A stretch of 64,000 nt of DNA from Desulfovibrio desulfuricans (GTDB lineage: Bacteria; Desulfobacterota; Desulfovibrionia; Desulfovibrionales; Desulfovibrionaceae). The DNA lies in assembly GCA_015062205.1 (NCBI GenBank), contig SUVB01000027.1, positions 62,001-126,000 on the forward strand, written 5' to 3'. The translations under genes were made by a program, and so were the position numbers. The notes under the pieces are model-generated. The model worked only from the letters and a program-made list of their open reading frames with translations. It had not been told where the DNA came from and searched no databases. Below are positions 49,157 to 57,984 of the stretch, in pieces (the first letter of the stretch is position 1; each line of letters starts with the position of its first letter).

Positions 49157-50830
49157 CTACCCTTCGTGCTGGATGGCGTCCAGCCGAATCCTGTAGCGTT
49201 TCGCCTTGCGCACAATGGTGGTCTGGCTTGTATGCAGCACGCGCGCGGCCTTGTAAGTGCTGCCGGTTTCCCGCAGGGCCTTGTCGATCATGCGGCGTTC
49301 CAGGTCGGCCACAGCGCCGCGCAGGGAATGCGAGACAGAGGTATGCCTGTCGTCCTGGGGGCGTTCCGGCAGTTCCTTCTTGATGTACGACGGCAGGTCC
49401 TCCCTCCTGAACGAGTCCTTGTCCAGGGCGAAAAGATAGCGTGCAACAGAACGCAGCTCGCGGATATTGCCGGGCCAGGCATAGGACAGCAGTGCCGTGA
49501 TGAGCGACGGACTGAAGCTCTTCCTGTCACCGCCGAAGGTGCGCATAAAGTGCTCCAGCAGCAGCGGAATGTCCTCCCTGCGTTTGGCAAGCGAGGGCAT
49601 CTCAATGACGATGATGCGAAGGCGGAACAACAGATCCCGCCGGAAGCGCCCCTCCTGCACCATTTTCTCAAGATGCAGATTGGTGGCGGCGATAATGCGT
49701 ACATTCACGCTGATATTCACGGTGCCGCCCACCCGGCGGAACGGTTCACCGTCCAGCACATGCAGCAGTGTCGACTGGGCCGCCAGCGGCAGATCGCCGA
49801 TTTCGTCCAGAAACAATGTGCCGTTGTGGGCCAGTTCAAAAATGCCTTTCTTGCCCTTCTTGAGCGCGCCGGTAAAGGCTCCCTGCTCGTAGCCGAACAA
49901 TTCCGACTCCATCAGCGATGGGGGGATGCCGCCGCAGTTGACGGCCACAAACTCTCCATCAGCGCGGTCGCTCAACTTGTGAATGACCCCGGCCGCCATG
50001 GTCTTTCCCGTGCCGGTTTCGCCGGTCAGCAGCACCGGGGCGTCCGTATTGGCCGCGATCTGCACCGCGTGGCGCACCTCTTTTGACGCCGGGCCGACGC
50101 CCAGCAGTCCGGTATGATTTTCGCCGGACGGTTCCTGCGCCGACGTTCGCAGGGTTTCCAGATGTGCGCTCATGTCTTCAAGTTCCGCAACGTCCCGGAT
50201 AATGGCAACAACGCTGCTCACGTTGCCCTTTGCATCAAAGATGGGTGTGCTTGTGTTCAGGCAATGACGGCCGTTGGCATAATCGCCAAACATGGTGATG
50301 GGTGTTTTTTTGTCCAGCGCGCGCAAGGTGACGCAGGTGGAGAAATTATTCAACTCCGCCGCCTCAGCAACGTGCTTTCCCACAATATCCTTTGCAGTGA
50401 TACCTGCGATGCGCTCCATAGCCTTATTGACTTTTAGCGTTATACCGTTGCCGTCAATAATCCATATGCCGTCGTGTATCGAATCAAGAATCGCATCAAG
50501 CGTCATTACTGATGGAGTTATGCCAAATTGCTGCAGTTCTGCAAGACAGAGCATACGTAATGGAATAAGATTCTGAAGTGTAATGAGATTCCATGAGAGC
50601 ATATACTGACAATTAGTATCTGTACTGCACAGCAGACAGCCGGCATCCTGTGAAAAAGTTTGAATTTCAATTTCTTTAAATACGGAACAAAGCGCCTCAC
50701 GCACGGAACTGCCTGCTTCCATCCTCCCAACTATCTGCAAAAAGCTCCGTGTCGCCTGGAGCAGTTGCCACGCCGCATCCGTGCTGCAAACGGCCATTGC
50801 CGGTTCTGCGGAAAACCTATGTCGTTTCAT
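49157..50830 (-). CDS. Sigma54-dependent PAS-domain activator (second in window)
   Basis: A 557-residue enhancer-binding protein with GAGG ahead of ATG 50830. An N-terminal sensor of about 115 residues (cysteines in GCLLCSTDTNC) precedes a PAS domain (ILDSIHDGIWIIDGNGITL). The AAA+ domain has GETGTGKTMAAG, GAFTGA in GYEQGAFTGALKKGK, and LFLDEIGDLPLAAQ. A Fis-type HTH (STYKAARVLHTSQTTIVRKAKRY) ends it. It is divergent from the alcohol-dehydrogenase-like gene, which has a consensus sigma54 promoter, so it is the likely activator. The effector is unknown. Confidence 0.92.
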   Translation of the reverse strand: MKRHRFSAEPAMAVCSTDAAWQLLQATRSFLQIVGRMEAGSSVREALCSVFKEIEIQTFSQDAGCLLCSTDTNCQYMLSWNLITLQNLIPLRMLCLAELQQFGITPSVMTLDAILDSIHDGIWIIDGNGITLKVNKAMERIAGITAKDIVGKHVAEAAELNNFSTCVTLRALDKKTPITMFGDYANGRHCLNTSTPIFDAKGNVSSVVAIIRDVAELEDMSAHLETLRTSAQEPSGENHTGLLGVGPASKEVRHAVQIAANTDAPVLLTGETGTGKTMAAGVIHKLSDRADGEFVAVNCGGIPPSLMESELFGYEQGAFTGALKKGKKGIFELAHNGTLFLDEIGDLPLAAQSTLLHVLDGEPFRRVGGTVNISVNVRIIAATNLHLEKMVQEGRFRRDLLFRLRIIVIEMPSLAKRREDIPLLLEHFMRTFGGDRKSFSPSLITALLSYAWPGNIRELRSVARYLFALDKDSFRREDLPSYIKKELPERPQDDRHTSVSHSLRGAVADLERRMIDKALRETGSTYKAARVLHTSQTTIVRKAKRYRIRLDAIQHEG

Positions 50831-50879
50831 GCTGCCTCACATCTTCCGTGATATTGTCTGGACAGGCAGCAGCAATTCT

Positions 50880-51262
50880 GTATTTCATTACAATATCTCT
50901 ATTGCAGATTTTAACATAGTTGCTGAAGATTTCTTGCCTCATACAATGTGTACGGGTTAAAATAATTTTTGTAATTATATATCGCATAAGTCATAAGAAG
51001 AAATACCTATTATTGCATTTGTAAAAATATATAAATATCTATTTATATATTTTTCTACACTACAATACTTTTTTAGACATCATAAAATACTATTTTTCTA
51101 TTCTTTCATATATGTATACATAAAACATTTTTGACTTTCAAGACATATTCATACCAATTTTTTAAGTCATTTTTGAATTGTTTATTCTCTTCTATTAGTA
51201 ACAATGATTTTTATTAATTAAAATTAGCAATAAATAATAAATATTACGGAAATCAACTATCA
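50880..51262. other. Strongly AT-rich intergenic control region
   Basis: About 380 bp of clearly low GC content in an otherwise high-GC window, full of A and T runs. It contains the 12-bp palindrome TATGTATACATA (51111-51122), 140 bp upstream of the sigma54 promoter, and a TACA-ATG-TGTA repeat near 50943. These could be activator sites. It holds no gene. Confidence 0.6.
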
Positions 51263-51278
51263 TGGCACAACGATTGCT
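51263..51278 (+). promoter_or_regulatory. Consensus sigma54 (-24/-12) promoter
   Basis: TGGCACAACGATTGCT matches TGGCAC-N5-TTGCW exactly with GG-N10-GC spacing. Start of transcription would be near 51290, about 75 bp before the alcohol-dehydrogenase-like gene. Confidence 0.88.
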
Positions 51279-51364
51279 ATATTAATGGTGCGCCCACCTT
51301 CACCTGATATGCAACTACTTTTGTAAGGGCCGCGCGCAGGGATGCCCGCAGAAAAGGGAAAAAC

Positions 51365-52507
51365 ATGTTTATCCACACTACAGTGAGCAGGATTGTCCAC
51401 GGCAGGGGCTGCATAGCGCAGGCCCCGGAAGAGGTCCGGCGTCTGGGCGGAAGTCGTGTGCTCATTGTCACGGATTCGGGTCTGGCGGATTTCGGCGTGC
51501 AGAAACCGCTGGAAAAGGCTTTGGAAAAAGCCGGGATGCCCTTTCATCTGTATGCGGAAGCGGATATCCCCCCCTCGGTCGCAGCCATCACGCGCTGCGC
51601 CGCGACGGCCAAGAGTTTCGGTGCGGACGCCCTGCTGGGCATCGGCGGCGGCAGTGCCCTAGACGCCACCAAGGCGACAGCCGTGCTGCTGACCAACGAA
51701 GGACCTGTCAGCAGGTTTTTTGACAGCCGCAATGAGCCTGGCCCGCTGCCTCCCCTGCTGCTCGTGCCCACCACGGCCTCAGGCAGCGAGATGAGTTCCG
51801 TTGCCGAGCTGATCGCCGAGGACGGCTCCCGAAGAAGCGTAGTCGCGGACAGCCTGCACGCCGATGTCGTGCTGCTCGACCCGGACCTGACCACAAGCCT
51901 GCCCGCGCACCTGACAGCCATGGCGGGCGCCGCCGCCTTTGTGTCCAGCATGGAATCCTATGTGGGCAAGGCCGCCACCCTGATGACGGACAACCTGAAC
52001 ACAATGGCCATGCAGCTCATTGTGCATAATATCCGCCAGGCCTACGTCAACGGCGGCGACAGGGAGGCCCGCGTCAACATGCTTTACGCTTCCGCGCTGG
52101 CGGGCATGGGCGTTTCCAATACGCAGAGCGGCATTATCCATGCCGTGGCCGAGGCTGTTCCGCCCCGGTACCGCCTGCCTCAGACGCTGCTGACGGCCTG
52201 CCTCGCCCCCATGTGCATGGAGTTCAACGCCCTGGCCCGGCCGGAAAAGTACGCCCGCATCTCCATGATCTTCGGCGAGCAGGTCGACCGAAATGTTTTT
52301 GCCCAGGCCAAACGGGCCGCCGTGCATATGCTCGGCCTCCTCAACGACATTGACCTCGGCTCGAGCCTGGCGGCCTACGGCATTGAGCGCGGGGATCTGC
52401 CCGGCATTGCCGAACGTGCGGCCGGCAATGTCCGTCTTATGGGCAACAATCCGCGTCCGGCAACTGCGCAACAGATACTTGAACTGCTGGAGGCCAACCA
52501 CCGCTAG
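51365..52507 (+). CDS. Iron-alcohol-dehydrogenase family homologue lacking three metal ligands
   Basis: A 380-residue group III alcohol dehydrogenase fold. The NAD(P) site GIGGGSALDATKA (residues 92-104) and LLVPTTASGSE are intact. The metal site is not: where relatives read TGMDALTHAIEAYV, this protein has AGAAAFVSSMESYV, so Asp becomes Ala190 and His becomes Ser194. His259 (IIHAVAEAV) remains, but the next two family histidines are Glu263 and Gln273. Only one of four iron ligands survives and the extra catalytic His is lost. It may act like metal-independent maleylacetate reductase, or not as an enzyme. AAGGGA precedes ATG 51365. Sigma54-controlled. Confidence 0.9.
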   Translation: MFIHTTVSRIVHGRGCIAQAPEEVRRLGGSRVLIVTDSGLADFGVQKPLEKALEKAGMPFHLYAEADIPPSVAAITRCAATAKSFGADALLGIGGGSALDATKATAVLLTNEGPVSRFFDSRNEPGPLPPLLLVPTTASGSEMSSVAELIAEDGSRRSVVADSLHADVVLLDPDLTTSLPAHLTAMAGAAAFVSSMESYVGKAATLMTDNLNTMAMQLIVHNIRQAYVNGGDREARVNMLYASALAGMGVSNTQSGIIHAVAEAVPPRYRLPQTLLTACLAPMCMEFNALARPEKYARISMIFGEQVDRNVFAQAKRAAVHMLGLLNDIDLGSSLAAYGIERGDLPGIAERAAGNVRLMGNNPRPATAQQILELLEANHR

Positions 52508-52546
52508 CGACAATAGCGGCTCACAATCGTCTGTCTGCATTCCCCT

Positions 52547-53596
52547 GTGCGGGCAGGAGCACCCTCCAACCGCGCCGTGCAGTCGTTCCGGCGGTTCCCC
52601 CCCCCCCAAAGGATCGGCTGCACGGCAATACGTCGCCTGTGGCGCGACAGGCGCATCCCCTGGATGCCGGACGGGCACAGACAGTTCTCGCTTACGCCCC
52701 TGCCGGAAATGCCCCTCGCGCGCGAAGACATTATGCGGGAACTGCATCATTCCTGCCCTGCACCGGATGCGGGCGGCGCTCTGCTTGACATTTTCGCAGG
52801 CGGGGCCTGCGTCTGCACGGAAAGGCCTTCAAGCATATCCCTGCGCTGCAATGCCGCCTTTCTGTTCTTTCTCCTGCCCGATCCGCTGCCGCCTGCGGGA
52901 GCGCCCTTCGTCTTTCCGGCCAGACAGCTTGGCCAGCACAGGGAGCTTTGCCGCAACGGCCGCGCGCTGCGCCTGCTCTTCACACACGAACTCATCTGGC
53001 CTGCCGCCGGCATGACCATCGCCGACATTGCGGCAAACGGCTCGCCCCGGCTGCGGGCCTACCTCAAAGGCATCAGCAACACGCCCGAAAGCTGGCATCC
53101 CTTCGCGCGCTGGCGGGACACTCCGGCCAGGACCGCCATCCCCGTCGACGAAAACAGCAGCGCCCCTTTCGGGCGCCTGACCCGGCATGTCGCCCGACCG
53201 CCCCCCGGCGCATGCTGCTGCGTCAACGCCCCGGCAAAAGCAAAGGGGCCTCCCAACTGCGGAGGCCCCTTTTTCTACGGTGGAAGTCCGCCCTGCGGGC
53301 TTCCCGTCGTGTTTGTCGCCTACATGCCGGCCTTCTGCCGCATCTCGCTCAAAAAGTCGGGCTGCGGGCCGTCGCCGATCCACTCCTGGCCGTCCCAGAC
53401 CTGCTTGTGCTGGGGCTTGACCGGCAGAAGTCGCGTCCACGGATGCTGCTGCAGGAATTCGGCGTCCTGCTGCAGCTTGCGGCTCAACTTGCGGATGGGC
53501 GGCACGATATCGCGGATGTCGCCGGCCAGAGCAGGGGAAATGCCGTACTTCGTGGCCCGGCAGGCCAAATCAACAGCCTTCTGGCTGCTCTCGTAA
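52547..53596 (+). CDS. Coding-like open frame with poly-C tract and no natural stop (possible broken or phase-variable gene)
   Basis: Downstream of the alcohol-dehydrogenase-like gene, the same frame from GTG 52547 (or ATG 52662) shows codon use like the neighbours, with G/C at most third positions, through text such as PLAREDIMRELHH, LGQHRELCRNGRALRLLF and AANGSPRLRAYLKGISN. I recognise no family. The frame has no stop until 53596, running through the nrfA terminator, so the true end is unclear: a +1 shift would stop at TGA 53178. An 11-C run lies near its start. It may be decayed, phase-variable or mis-sequenced. Confidence 0.35.
   Translation: MRAGAPSNRAVQSFRRFPPPQRIGCTAIRRLWRDRRIPWMPDGHRQFSLTPLPEMPLAREDIMRELHHSCPAPDAGGALLDIFAGGACVCTERPSSISLRCNAAFLFFLLPDPLPPAGAPFVFPARQLGQHRELCRNGRALRLLFTHELIWPAAGMTIADIAANGSPRLRAYLKGISNTPESWHPFARWRDTPARTAIPVDENSSAPFGRLTRHVARPPPGACCCVNAPAKAKGPPNCGGPFFYGGSPPCGLPVVFVAYMPAFCRISLKKSGCGPSPIHSWPSQTCLCWGLTGRSRVHGCCCRNSASCCSLRLNLRMGGTISRMSPARAGEMPYFVARQAKSTAFWLLS
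52597..52607. repeat. Homopolymer tract of 11 C
   Basis: The longest single-base run I noticed in the window. It lies 90 bp after the alcohol-dehydrogenase-like stop and within the uncertain frame that follows. Runs this long are prone to slippage during replication and to sequencing error. Confidence 0.85.
53242..53274. terminator. Bidirectional terminator
   Basis: AAAGGGGCCTCC-CAACTGC-GGAGGCCCCTTT followed by more T residues (53270-53274) on the plus strand, and TTTGCTTTT on the minus strand. It ends nrfHA and whatever is transcribed from the left. Confidence 0.88.
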
Positions 53597-54930
53597 GAGG
53601 TCATGCAGGTATTGAGCTGCTTGGTCGGATTATGGAAGCCCATGCTGTTCTCTGCAGAAACATAGTCCCAGAACAACTGCCCCTTGCGCACCATCTCGCG
53701 GGCTTCCGCCATGAGCTTCTCGTAGGCGGCGTCGCGCTCGCCCGCCCATGCGTTGGCGAGGCGCACAGCCTCATGCGCCTTGACGGACATGGCCTCGGCG
53801 GCCAGCAGCTTCTCGTAGACCTTGTCCTGGATGTAGTGCACGCGATCGCGCAGGTACTCGGCAGTCTTGTCCGCATGGCACTGGCGGCAGGCGCGCATTT
53901 CCTTGTCCTTCATGGGCGAGGTCATCCAGTGGCTGGAGATCTTCTTGCCGTCCTCGCGCACGAACTGCATGTGGCAGTCGGCGCAGGCCACGCCGGCCGC
54001 GCCGTGCGGGCCGTCCTGATGGGTCTCGTAGTCGGGATGCTGCATCTTGATGATATTGACCTTGGAAGCGGCGTGCACGAAATCCGTGAAGGGGGTTTCC
54101 TTGCCGCCGGCATCCTTGGGGCCGTGGGTCTTGTAGTACTCATAGAATGCTTCGGGCGTCTTGCCCAGATCCCACGGGAAGACGGGCCTGGCTGTGGGGC
54201 CGTTGCCCTTGGCGGTGAAGTAGTATTCCACATGGCACTGGGCGCAGACAAGGGTGCGCTTCTCGTTGCGGGAGAGCCTGGCCCAGTCCTGCCCGGAGCG
54301 CTTCAGCCAGTCCTTGAGGGGTTCGGAATAGGGACGCAGCTCCATGCTCTGCGGATCATGACAGGTGGGGCAGGAGATGGATTCGTCCATGGAGATCTTG
54401 TCCTTGGGCCGGAAGGTGTTGAAATCCATGGCCCAGAACTTGTCTCCGTATTCCCTGATCCAGGTCATCATGCGCGGGGTCTTGCAGTTCCAGCAGGTGG
54501 CGGGCATATGGCCCTTGCCGTCGGCGCTGAAACGGTCGTGCCGGTCGATGTTGACGATATCCTCGATGGCGTGTGTGTGGCCGCGCGCCTCGTTGTATTC
54601 GTAGGAGAAGGGGTAGCCCAGCCAGAGGTTCTTGAGGTAGGGCTGCGCGCCCTGCTTGAAGCCCTCCGGCAGGGGATTGACCTCGTCTTCCTTGTGGAAC
54701 GCGATGGAGCCCTTGTATTTGGTCATCACCTCGCTCTCGTTGTTCTTCATATACGAGGCGTACTGCGAGGGGAACTCCTTCTCGAACACAGAGGAGCGCG
54801 TCTCGTCCTTGGCGATGCCCGTCTTGTAGACGGGCGCTTTCAGCTCGGTGGAAACGTCATTACAGCCGGCGAGCAGGGCAAGCCCCAGAGCGAGAGGCAG
54901 AAAGGCCGAACGGGAAATGTGCTTATTCAT
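53320..54930 (-). CDS. nrfA: Cytochrome c nitrite reductase catalytic subunit NrfA
   Basis: A 536-residue pentaheme protein that reduces nitrite to ammonia with six electrons. The active-site heme uses the unusual CWNCK near residue 144; four more hemes use CPTCH, CAQCH, CADCH and CRQCH. A lipoprotein-like signal (LALGLALLAGC) gives an N-terminal lipid anchor. Sulfite reduction is a known side activity of NrfA, notable next to a sulfite-producing locus. It overlaps nrfH by 8 nt. Confidence 0.97.
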   Translation of the reverse strand: MNKHISRSAFLPLALGLALLAGCNDVSTELKAPVYKTGIAKDETRSSVFEKEFPSQYASYMKNNESEVMTKYKGSIAFHKEDEVNPLPEGFKQGAQPYLKNLWLGYPFSYEYNEARGHTHAIEDIVNIDRHDRFSADGKGHMPATCWNCKTPRMMTWIREYGDKFWAMDFNTFRPKDKISMDESISCPTCHDPQSMELRPYSEPLKDWLKRSGQDWARLSRNEKRTLVCAQCHVEYYFTAKGNGPTARPVFPWDLGKTPEAFYEYYKTHGPKDAGGKETPFTDFVHAASKVNIIKMQHPDYETHQDGPHGAAGVACADCHMQFVREDGKKISSHWMTSPMKDKEMRACRQCHADKTAEYLRDRVHYIQDKVYEKLLAAEAMSVKAHEAVRLANAWAGERDAAYEKLMAEAREMVRKGQLFWDYVSAENSMGFHNPTKQLNTCMTSYESSQKAVDLACRATKYGISPALAGDIRDIVPPIRKLSRKLQQDAEFLQQHPWTRLLPVKPQHKQVWDGQEWIGDGPQPDFLSEMRQKAGM

Positions 54931-55390
54931 AGGCTACCGTCCTTTGGGCAATGGGCTGATGCCGCATGTGGGCCACATTGCGGTGGCAGTCCACGCAATA
55001 GGGCTTGGCGTCCATGCTGGCCACGTTGACATTGGTCTGCCGATGGCAGGCGATGCAATTCTCGTTGACGATGTCGCGCGTCGTCATGCTGGGCGGATAA
55101 GGCACATCCTTGCCGGAGAGATTGGCCAGAAAGTCCGTCAGGCCCGCCTGCGCCTTGAAGGGCAGTTTACGCACAATGGCGTGCGGCGCGTGGCAGTCGT
55201 TACAGGAGCGGTCGGCATGTGTGCCGAGCTTGTGCGTGACCGCCGCCTCCTGCATGATGTGACAGGTGGAACAGAAGGGGCGCTGATCAGTGCTGAGCAT
55301 GGCGTAGATAGCCACTCCCAGCAGCACCGCCCCGGAGACAACGCCGCCGCAAAAAATTTTCAGCCATGGGCGCTTGCCTGGTGAAGCCAT
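54923..55390 (-). CDS. nrfH: Cytochrome c nitrite reductase membrane subunit NrfH
   Basis: A 155-residue NapC/NirT-type quinol dehydrogenase. One N-terminal membrane helix (FCGGVVSGAVLLGVAIYAM) is followed by four heme motifs: CSTCH, CNDCH, CIACH and CVDCH. It passes electrons from menaquinol to NrfA. ATG 55390 has AAGGAG upstream; the ORF track start at 55561 is too early. Confidence 0.95.
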   Translation of the reverse strand: MASPGKRPWLKIFCGGVVSGAVLLGVAIYAMLSTDQRPFCSTCHIMQEAAVTHKLGTHADRSCNDCHAPHAIVRKLPFKAQAGLTDFLANLSGKDVPYPPSMTTRDIVNENCIACHRQTNVNVASMDAKPYCVDCHRNVAHMRHQPIAQRTVAYE

Positions 55391-55910
55391 ACGCACTCCT
55401 TGCCGGCAGTATGCCGTCGGGTTTGTCCCGCCTGCACAAGCTGCACGGGAACGCCGCATGCAGCCGGGAACACGCGGCATGCGCGGCGACGTCCCGACGC
55501 CTCCCCCGCTCCCGCACGGGCCTGCGCCCTGCGGCCGGAATGACGGCGCGACGAAACGCACTTTTTTTCAGGATGCAGGATAACAGAATATATGGCAAGA
55601 CCGAGGGCGAAGATAACGGAGCATGCCCGTCGCCAAAAAACCGGGAATGCGCCGCGCCGTTGCGGCGGAAGGCTCTCCGGGCGCGGCCGCCCTGCAAAAA
55701 TTTCAGGCGCAGACGCGCCGTTTGTGATACGGAGCGCAGCCACGCACAGACTGCGCCCCGTGCCCCGGCGCGGCTGTGCAACCAAGCGATTCGCCATTTT
55801 CAGCAGATGCTGCCCGGAAGCAGGGCCACTGTCCCGCAAAGGGGCAGCCTTGACAGGATGCGGCCCCGACGCAAGGATACGCAGGCACATCCACAACAAG
55901 CGGAGGACGC
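55391..55910. other. Divergent promoter region of nrfHA and the molybdopterin gene
   Basis: A 520-bp stretch with no supported gene; the listed ORFs are low-complexity shadows. It must hold the divergent promoters. An AT-rich patch at 55555-55600 is the most promoter-like part, but I cannot assign -35/-10 boxes with confidence. Confidence 0.45.
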
Positions 55911-57962
55911 ATGCCTGCCCCTGCCCGTACCTTCCATTCCGTCTGCCCGTATGACTGCCCCGACGCCTGCGGGCTGCTGGTCACCGTGGAAAACGGCCGC
56001 GTGACCAGGGTGGCGGGCGACAGGGAGCATCCCTTCACGCGCGGCCTGCTCTGCGGCAAGATGGCCCACTATGAGCGCACCGTCCACTCGCCGCGACGCC
56101 TTGTCGCGCCGCTGCTGCGCACGGGCCGCAAGGGCGGGGGACAGTTCAGGCCCATCAGCTGGGACGAGGCCGTGCAGCGCATTGCCGACCGCTGGAAGGC
56201 AATCATCGCCCGCTGGGGCGCTGAGGCCATCCTGCCCTATTCCTACGCCGGAACAATGGGCCTTGTGCAGCACGACGCCATGCACGCCCTGTTTTACGCT
56301 CTGGGCGCCTCCGAGCTGGACCGCACCATCTGCACGCCGGCCAAACGCCATGCATGGCGCGCCGTTATGGGGGCCACGCGAGGCATGCGCCCGCAGGAGG
56401 CGCAGGAAAGCGACTGCATTGTGCTCTGGGGCCTGAGCGCCCTTGCCACCAATCTGCACTTCACGCGCGACATGGCGGCGGCGCGCAGACGCGGGGCGCA
56501 GATTTGGCTCATCGACGCCTATGAGACCGAAACAGCCCGCCTGGCCGACCGCTGCCTCCGGGTGCGCCCCGGCACGGACGCCTGCCTGGCCCTCGGCGTC
56601 ATGCGCATCCTCGTTGCAGAGGGCCTGACCGACGCGGACTTTTTGCGCGAGCATACGCAGGGCTGGGATGAACTGCGGGAGCGCGTGCTGCCCCGCTACA
56701 CGCCGGAGTACGTGCGCGCGGTCACCTCCGTGCCCGAAGAGGAACTGCGCGCCTTCGCCCTGGCTTACGGCCGCGCCCGCGCGCCCTTCATCCGCCTGGG
56801 CAGCGGGCTTTCCCGCTATGCCAACGGCGCGGCCACATGCCGCTGCATCATCAGCCTGCCCGCCGTGGTCGGAGCCTGGGCAAAGCCGGGCGGGGGCATT
56901 CTGGCCTCCATCTCCGGCAGCGCCGCCTTTGACCGCACTGTCGTGCGCCGTGAGGACTTTCGCATTGCGCCGCGCCGCGTGCTGAACATGTGCCGTCTGG
57001 GGGACATCCTGCTCCACGAGGCCGAGCCGCCCGTCAAGAGCCTCTTTGTCTACAGTTCCAACCCGGCCTGCACCGCGCCGGAGCAGAACAGCGTCCTTGC
57101 CGGGCTGGCGCGCGAGGATCTGTTCACCGTGGTGCACGAGCGTTTTCTCACCGACACCGCGCGCTACGCCGACATCGTGCTGCCCGCCACCACCTCGCTG
57201 GAACACAGCGATATCTACGCCGCCTACGGGCACTATGGCGTGGGGCTGGGGCGGGCCGTCATCCCCCCGGTGGGCGAGGCGCGCTCCAACTGGCGCGCGG
57301 CGCAGGCCCTGGCCCGCGCTGTGGGCCTGCCGCAGCGGCACTTTGCCCGCAGCGAGGACGAGCTCATCGACGCCCTCATCCAAAGCACGCAACGCTGCTG
57401 GCCCCTGCCCGTGGACAGGGAACGTCTGGCCGCCGGGCTGCCCGTGGAACTGCCCCTGCCGGAGGGCTACAAGACGGATTTCAGGACGCCCTCGGGAAAG
57501 ATCGAGCTGTGCAACCCCGCCGAGGAACGCCCCCTGCCGGACTACGTTCCCGCGCACGGCGACGACGCCGAATTCCACTTTATCAACGCGCCGGACAGGC
57601 GCGTGCTGGACTCCTCCTTCAACGAGCGGGACGACCTCGTGCGCGGCCCGCTCATGGAGCTGCGCATGCACCCGCAGGACGCCGCGCGCCTGGGCCTGGC
57701 CGACGGCAGCCCCGTGGAAGCCTGGAACACGCGCGGCAGCGTGCCCTTCACCCTGCGCGTCAGCCCGCGCGTCGCGCCGGGCACGGTGGTCTGCGAGGGC
57801 GTGTGGTGGCTGGAGCGCGTGCGCGCGGCTGCGGGAGCCTCCGCCCGAAGCTCGGTCAACGCGCTGACCTCCCAACGCCTGACGGACTGCGGGGGCGGCA
57901 GCACCTTCTATGACGTGAAGGTCAACGTGCGGTCGGCGGCCGCAGCCTCCCGCCTGCGCTGA
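55911..57962 (+). CDS. Molybdopterin oxidoreductase of the DMSO-reductase superfamily, orphan catalytic subunit
   Basis: A 683-residue protein. The N-terminal [4Fe-4S] motif is CPYDCPDACGLLVTVENG with the fourth cysteine in RGLLCGKM near residue 48. TICTPAKRHAWRAVMG near 140 marks the region of the Mo ligand; a Cys or Ser could serve, and no UGA is present. The molydopterin-binding C-terminal domain has LLELRMHPQDAARLGLADG. No Tat signal, so it is probably cytoplasmic. No electron-transfer or chaperone genes flank it, so substrate and partner are unknown. GGAGG precedes ATG 55911. Confidence 0.88.
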   Translation: MPAPARTFHSVCPYDCPDACGLLVTVENGRVTRVAGDREHPFTRGLLCGKMAHYERTVHSPRRLVAPLLRTGRKGGGQFRPISWDEAVQRIADRWKAIIARWGAEAILPYSYAGTMGLVQHDAMHALFYALGASELDRTICTPAKRHAWRAVMGATRGMRPQEAQESDCIVLWGLSALATNLHFTRDMAAARRRGAQIWLIDAYETETARLADRCLRVRPGTDACLALGVMRILVAEGLTDADFLREHTQGWDELRERVLPRYTPEYVRAVTSVPEEELRAFALAYGRARAPFIRLGSGLSRYANGAATCRCIISLPAVVGAWAKPGGGILASISGSAAFDRTVVRREDFRIAPRRVLNMCRLGDILLHEAEPPVKSLFVYSSNPACTAPEQNSVLAGLAREDLFTVVHERFLTDTARYADIVLPATTSLEHSDIYAAYGHYGVGLGRAVIPPVGEARSNWRAAQALARAVGLPQRHFARSEDELIDALIQSTQRCWPLPVDRERLAAGLPVELPLPEGYKTDFRTPSGKIELCNPAEERPLPDYVPAHGDDAEFHFINAPDRRVLDSSFNERDDLVRGPLMELRMHPQDAARLGLADGSPVEAWNTRGSVPFTLRVSPRVAPGTVVCEGVWWLERVRAAAGASARSSVNALTSQRLTDCGGGSTFYDVKVNVRSAAAASRLR

Positions 57963-57984
57963 CGGCATCTGCCGGAGTTGTCGT

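Noticed and set aside
52829-53440. 203-residue minus-strand ORF overlapping the nrfA end
   Set aside because: It runs through the terminator and into antisense nrfA, has no Shine-Dalgarno, and its codon pattern is the complement of the better plus-strand frame.
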